Shown here in pieces: positions 6,036 to 7,250 of a DNA stretch of 7,250 nucleotides (the stretch's first letter is position 1; every line of letters begins with the position of its first letter). The DNA is taken from NCBI GenBank assembly GCA_017616575.1, contig JAFZXW010000086.1, positions 1-7,250 on the forward strand, written 5' to 3'. The notes below the pieces were generated by a model. The model was not told where the DNA came from. It did not search any database and saw only the letters and a program-made list of their open reading frames with translations. The translations under genes and the position numbers were made by a program. This DNA comes from Candidatus Methanomethylophilaceae archaeon. GTDB taxonomy: Archaea > Thermoplasmatota > Thermoplasmata > Methanomassiliicoccales > Methanomethylophilaceae.

Positions 6036-6905
6036 ATGAGCGATGGGGAATCCACGTTCTTCGATGCGAAGGAGGACGTCAGAAGGTTCTGCGAGGAGAG
6101 GGATTGGGACAGGTTCCACGGGCCCAAGGATCTGGCAATCGGGATCGCGACCGAGGCCTCGGAGCTTCTGGACCTCTTCAGGTTCAAGTCTGACGAGGAA
6201 TGCTTTTCCCTTGTCAAGGACCCCGAAGGGTCCGAGCGCGTACGCGAGGAGCTCGCCGACGTCCTTTATTTCGTCCTCCGCTTCGGCCAGATGAACGGGA
6301 TAGACCTCTCCGATGCCTTGAAGGACAAGCTGGCCAAGAACGCCGTCAAGTATCCTGTCGAGAAGAGCAGGGGACGCAATCTGAAGTACACGGAACTCCG
6401 ATTCCGAACCGTTTTATCCGACCTCCATCATCATGCGCCCATGGGAGGCGGATGCATGCACGGGAAGGCGGAGAAGCTGGACGACCTTCTTTACAGGATC
6501 CGCTACGACGATTACGATTACTCCGAGGGGGAACGCTATTTTGCAGAGAACCCTCCGTCCGGATTCTCCTGCTCCGCCGTTTCCAAGGGCGTCCTTCTGG
6601 GAAGGAACTACGATTGGGCCATCGGGGACAAGGCGGATTTCGTCGTGTTCACATCCGCGAAAGAGGGGCGGCACGCCTCCATGGGGGTGTCCTCGTCCTT
6701 GATTCCATCCGACGTGGTCGATTCCCAGGAGGATTCCCCTCTGTACGCTTATCTCCCGTTCATGACCATGGACGGACTAAACGACGCCGGGCTGGCATGC
6801 TGCGTGAACGGCATCACCGTGAGCGACAGAGGGAAGACCGAGTCCACCAACCCGGGGGCGGAGCGCCTCAGCATGGCGATGATCGTCCGCATGGTGCTCG
6901 ACTAG
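6036..6905 (+). CDS. MazG-like nucleotide pyrophosphohydrolase in a frame fused to a linear amide hydrolase, ending at an amber codon
   Basis: Residues 1-121 (6036-6398) form a complete MazG-like domain. Such enzymes hydrolyse (d)NTPs to NMP and pyrophosphate and clear non-standard nucleotides in the cytoplasm. The metal-binding pattern ExxE-x28-ExxD is intact: E40, E43, E72, D75. The part ends in KYPVEKSRGRNLKYTEL, which is how stand-alone members normally end, yet no stop follows. The frame continues through a linker (6399-6455) into an Ntn hydrolase and first meets a stop, TAG, at 6903. I chose ATG 6036 because the MazG similarity begins just after it; an upstream TTG at 6003 lies in the terminator T-tract. 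No Shine-Dalgarno is visible; a T-rich box centred near 6010 would fit a leaderless message. Either a true fusion, or two genes joined by a TGA-to-CGA change at 6399. MazG identity is strong; the fused product is uncertain. Confidence 0.75.
   Translation: MSDGESTFFDAKEDVRRFCEERDWDRFHGPKDLAIGIATEASELLDLFRFKSDEECFSLVKDPEGSERVREELADVLYFVLRFGQMNGIDLSDALKDKLAKNAVKYPVEKSRGRNLKYTELRFRTVLSDLHHHAPMGGGCMHGKAEKLDDLLYRIRYDDYDYSEGERYFAENPPSGFSCSAVSKGVLLGRNYDWAIGDKADFVVFTSAKEGRHASMGVSSSLIPSDVVDSQEDSPLYAYLPFMTMDGLNDAGLACCVNGITVSDRGKTESTNPGAERLSMAMIVRMVLD
6443..6447 (+). promoter_or_regulatory. Internal Shine-Dalgarno for a separate hydrolase start
   Basis: GGAGG lies eight bases before the ATG at 6456, ideal spacing, and a TTTTAT stretch at 6412-6417 could be a box A for a start near 6438. 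Both sit in the linker between the MazG and hydrolase parts, which suggests the hydrolase can be translated on its own. Confidence 0.5.
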
Positions 6906-7250
6906 GCGTCATCGGTCAACGAGGCCGTGGACCTGATCAGGGCTCATGACGTCCATTCCCTTCCGAAGGGGCATATGAGCGGGTTCGAGATGCATTACAT
7001 GATAGCCGACCGTAAGGGATCTGCCGTCGTGGAGTTCGTGGACGGGAAGATCTGCGTGACTTACGGGGTCCGCATCCTGTCCAATTTCCACATGTCCGGG
7101 GCCAGGAACCTCGCGGATCTGGACAGGCATTCCCATGGGATAGAAAGATATCGCATCCTGTCGAAGGGCTACATGGACGTCGTCGACGTCGACGGCATGC
7201 TCGATCTGATGAGGCAGGCACGTTATTCCCGTACCTACGACCGTAATACC
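6456..7250 (+). CDS. Linear amide C-N hydrolase (choloylglycine hydrolase/penicillin V acylase-like), in-frame TAG, C-terminus outside window
   Basis: This is an Ntn-type hydrolase of the family that cleaves bile-salt, penicillin V or N-acyl amides. From ATG 6456, after a 38-residue leader, comes GFSCSAV; Cys39 would become the N-terminal nucleophile after removal of the leader. GRNYDW follows (Arg50, Asp53), then GLNDAGLACCVNG (Asn118), ILSNF (Asn210) and ARYSRTYD (Arg259). The Cys39-Asn118 and Asn118-Asn210 distances of 79 and 92 are close to those of Cys2, Asn82 and Asn175 in clostridial bile salt hydrolase (numbers from memory). Codon 150 is TAG (6903-6905), within VRMVLD-TAG-ASSVNEA; relatives have an ordinary residue there with no gap. 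The frame then runs open for 115 codons to the window edge. The C-terminus is missing only because the window stops. The gene is either read through (pyrrolysine) or a pseudogene. An alternative start is ATG 6441; it may also be made as a fusion with the MazG part. Confidence 0.8.
6903..6905 (+). other. In-frame amber codon, candidate pyrrolysine codon
   Basis: TAG interrupts the hydrolase frame without any shift: similarity to the family runs up to VRMVLD before it and resumes at ASSVNEAVDLI directly after it. The two other stops seen in the window are TAA (hyuA) and TGA (permease), so TAG is not used as an ordinary stop here, though three genes are a small sample. Pyrrolysine insertion requires pylT/pylS elsewhere in the genome, which this window cannot show. 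Confidence 0.55.

Noticed and set aside
6200..6949. 249-codon plus-strand ORF in another frame over the MazG/hydrolase region
   Set aside because: Arg-rich shadow with no family features; the true frame has MazG and Ntn hydrolase motifs.
1..7250. CRISPR array, insertion sequence or attachment site
   Set aside because: No regularly spaced long repeats, transposase or integrase motif, or terminal inverted repeats were seen.

Overview
The window looks archaeal. Its protein-coding DNA is G+C-rich, while the one large intergenic region drops to about 29% G+C (counted over 4081-4380). Starts are preceded by TATA-like boxes and GGAGG/GAGGT ribosome sites, and a UUCG-capped hairpin with a T-tract closes one transcript. 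A methanogen-type HyuA, an APC permease, a MazG-type enzyme and a gut-type linear amide C-N hydrolase with an in-frame TAG together suggest a gut or rumen methanogen of the Methanomassiliicoccales, a group that uses TAG for pyrrolysine. That assignment is inference; no marker gene (16S rRNA, mcrA, pylS) is present to prove it.

Layout. Minus strand, 3717 down to 1: a hydantoinase/oxoprolinase (HyuA) gene followed after 22 bp by a long gene that runs off the left edge. The latter encodes at least 569 residues with a zinc ribbon and a probable pRiA4b ORF-3-like N-terminus. The two look like one transcription unit. From 3718 to 4427 lies a 710-bp divergent intergenic region with candidate promoters, helically phased repeats and hairpins. 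Plus strand: a 12-segment APC-superfamily permease (4428-5963), an intrinsic terminator (5977-6011), then a frame that encodes a MazG-like nucleotide pyrophosphohydrolase (from 6036). That frame runs without a stop into a choloylglycine hydrolase/penicillin acylase-like Ntn hydrolase, which continues past the right edge.

The most notable point is the amber codon at 6903-6905. The frame stays open after it for 115 codons to the window edge and keeps encoding the same hydrolase family, including the counterparts of two active-site residues. This is either pyrrolysine insertion in a non-methyltransferase enzyme or a fresh nonsense mutation. The second notable point is the missing stop between the MazG and hydrolase parts. 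The junction still carries a TATA-like stretch, a GGAGG site and an ATG, as if two separate genes were joined by loss of one stop codon (TGA to CGA).

Functional links are inference only. The permease could import amino acids or related compounds, HyuA could open a cyclic amide such as a hydantoin or 5-oxoproline, and the Ntn hydrolase could cleave amide conjugates such as bile salts or N-acyl amino acids in a gut setting.
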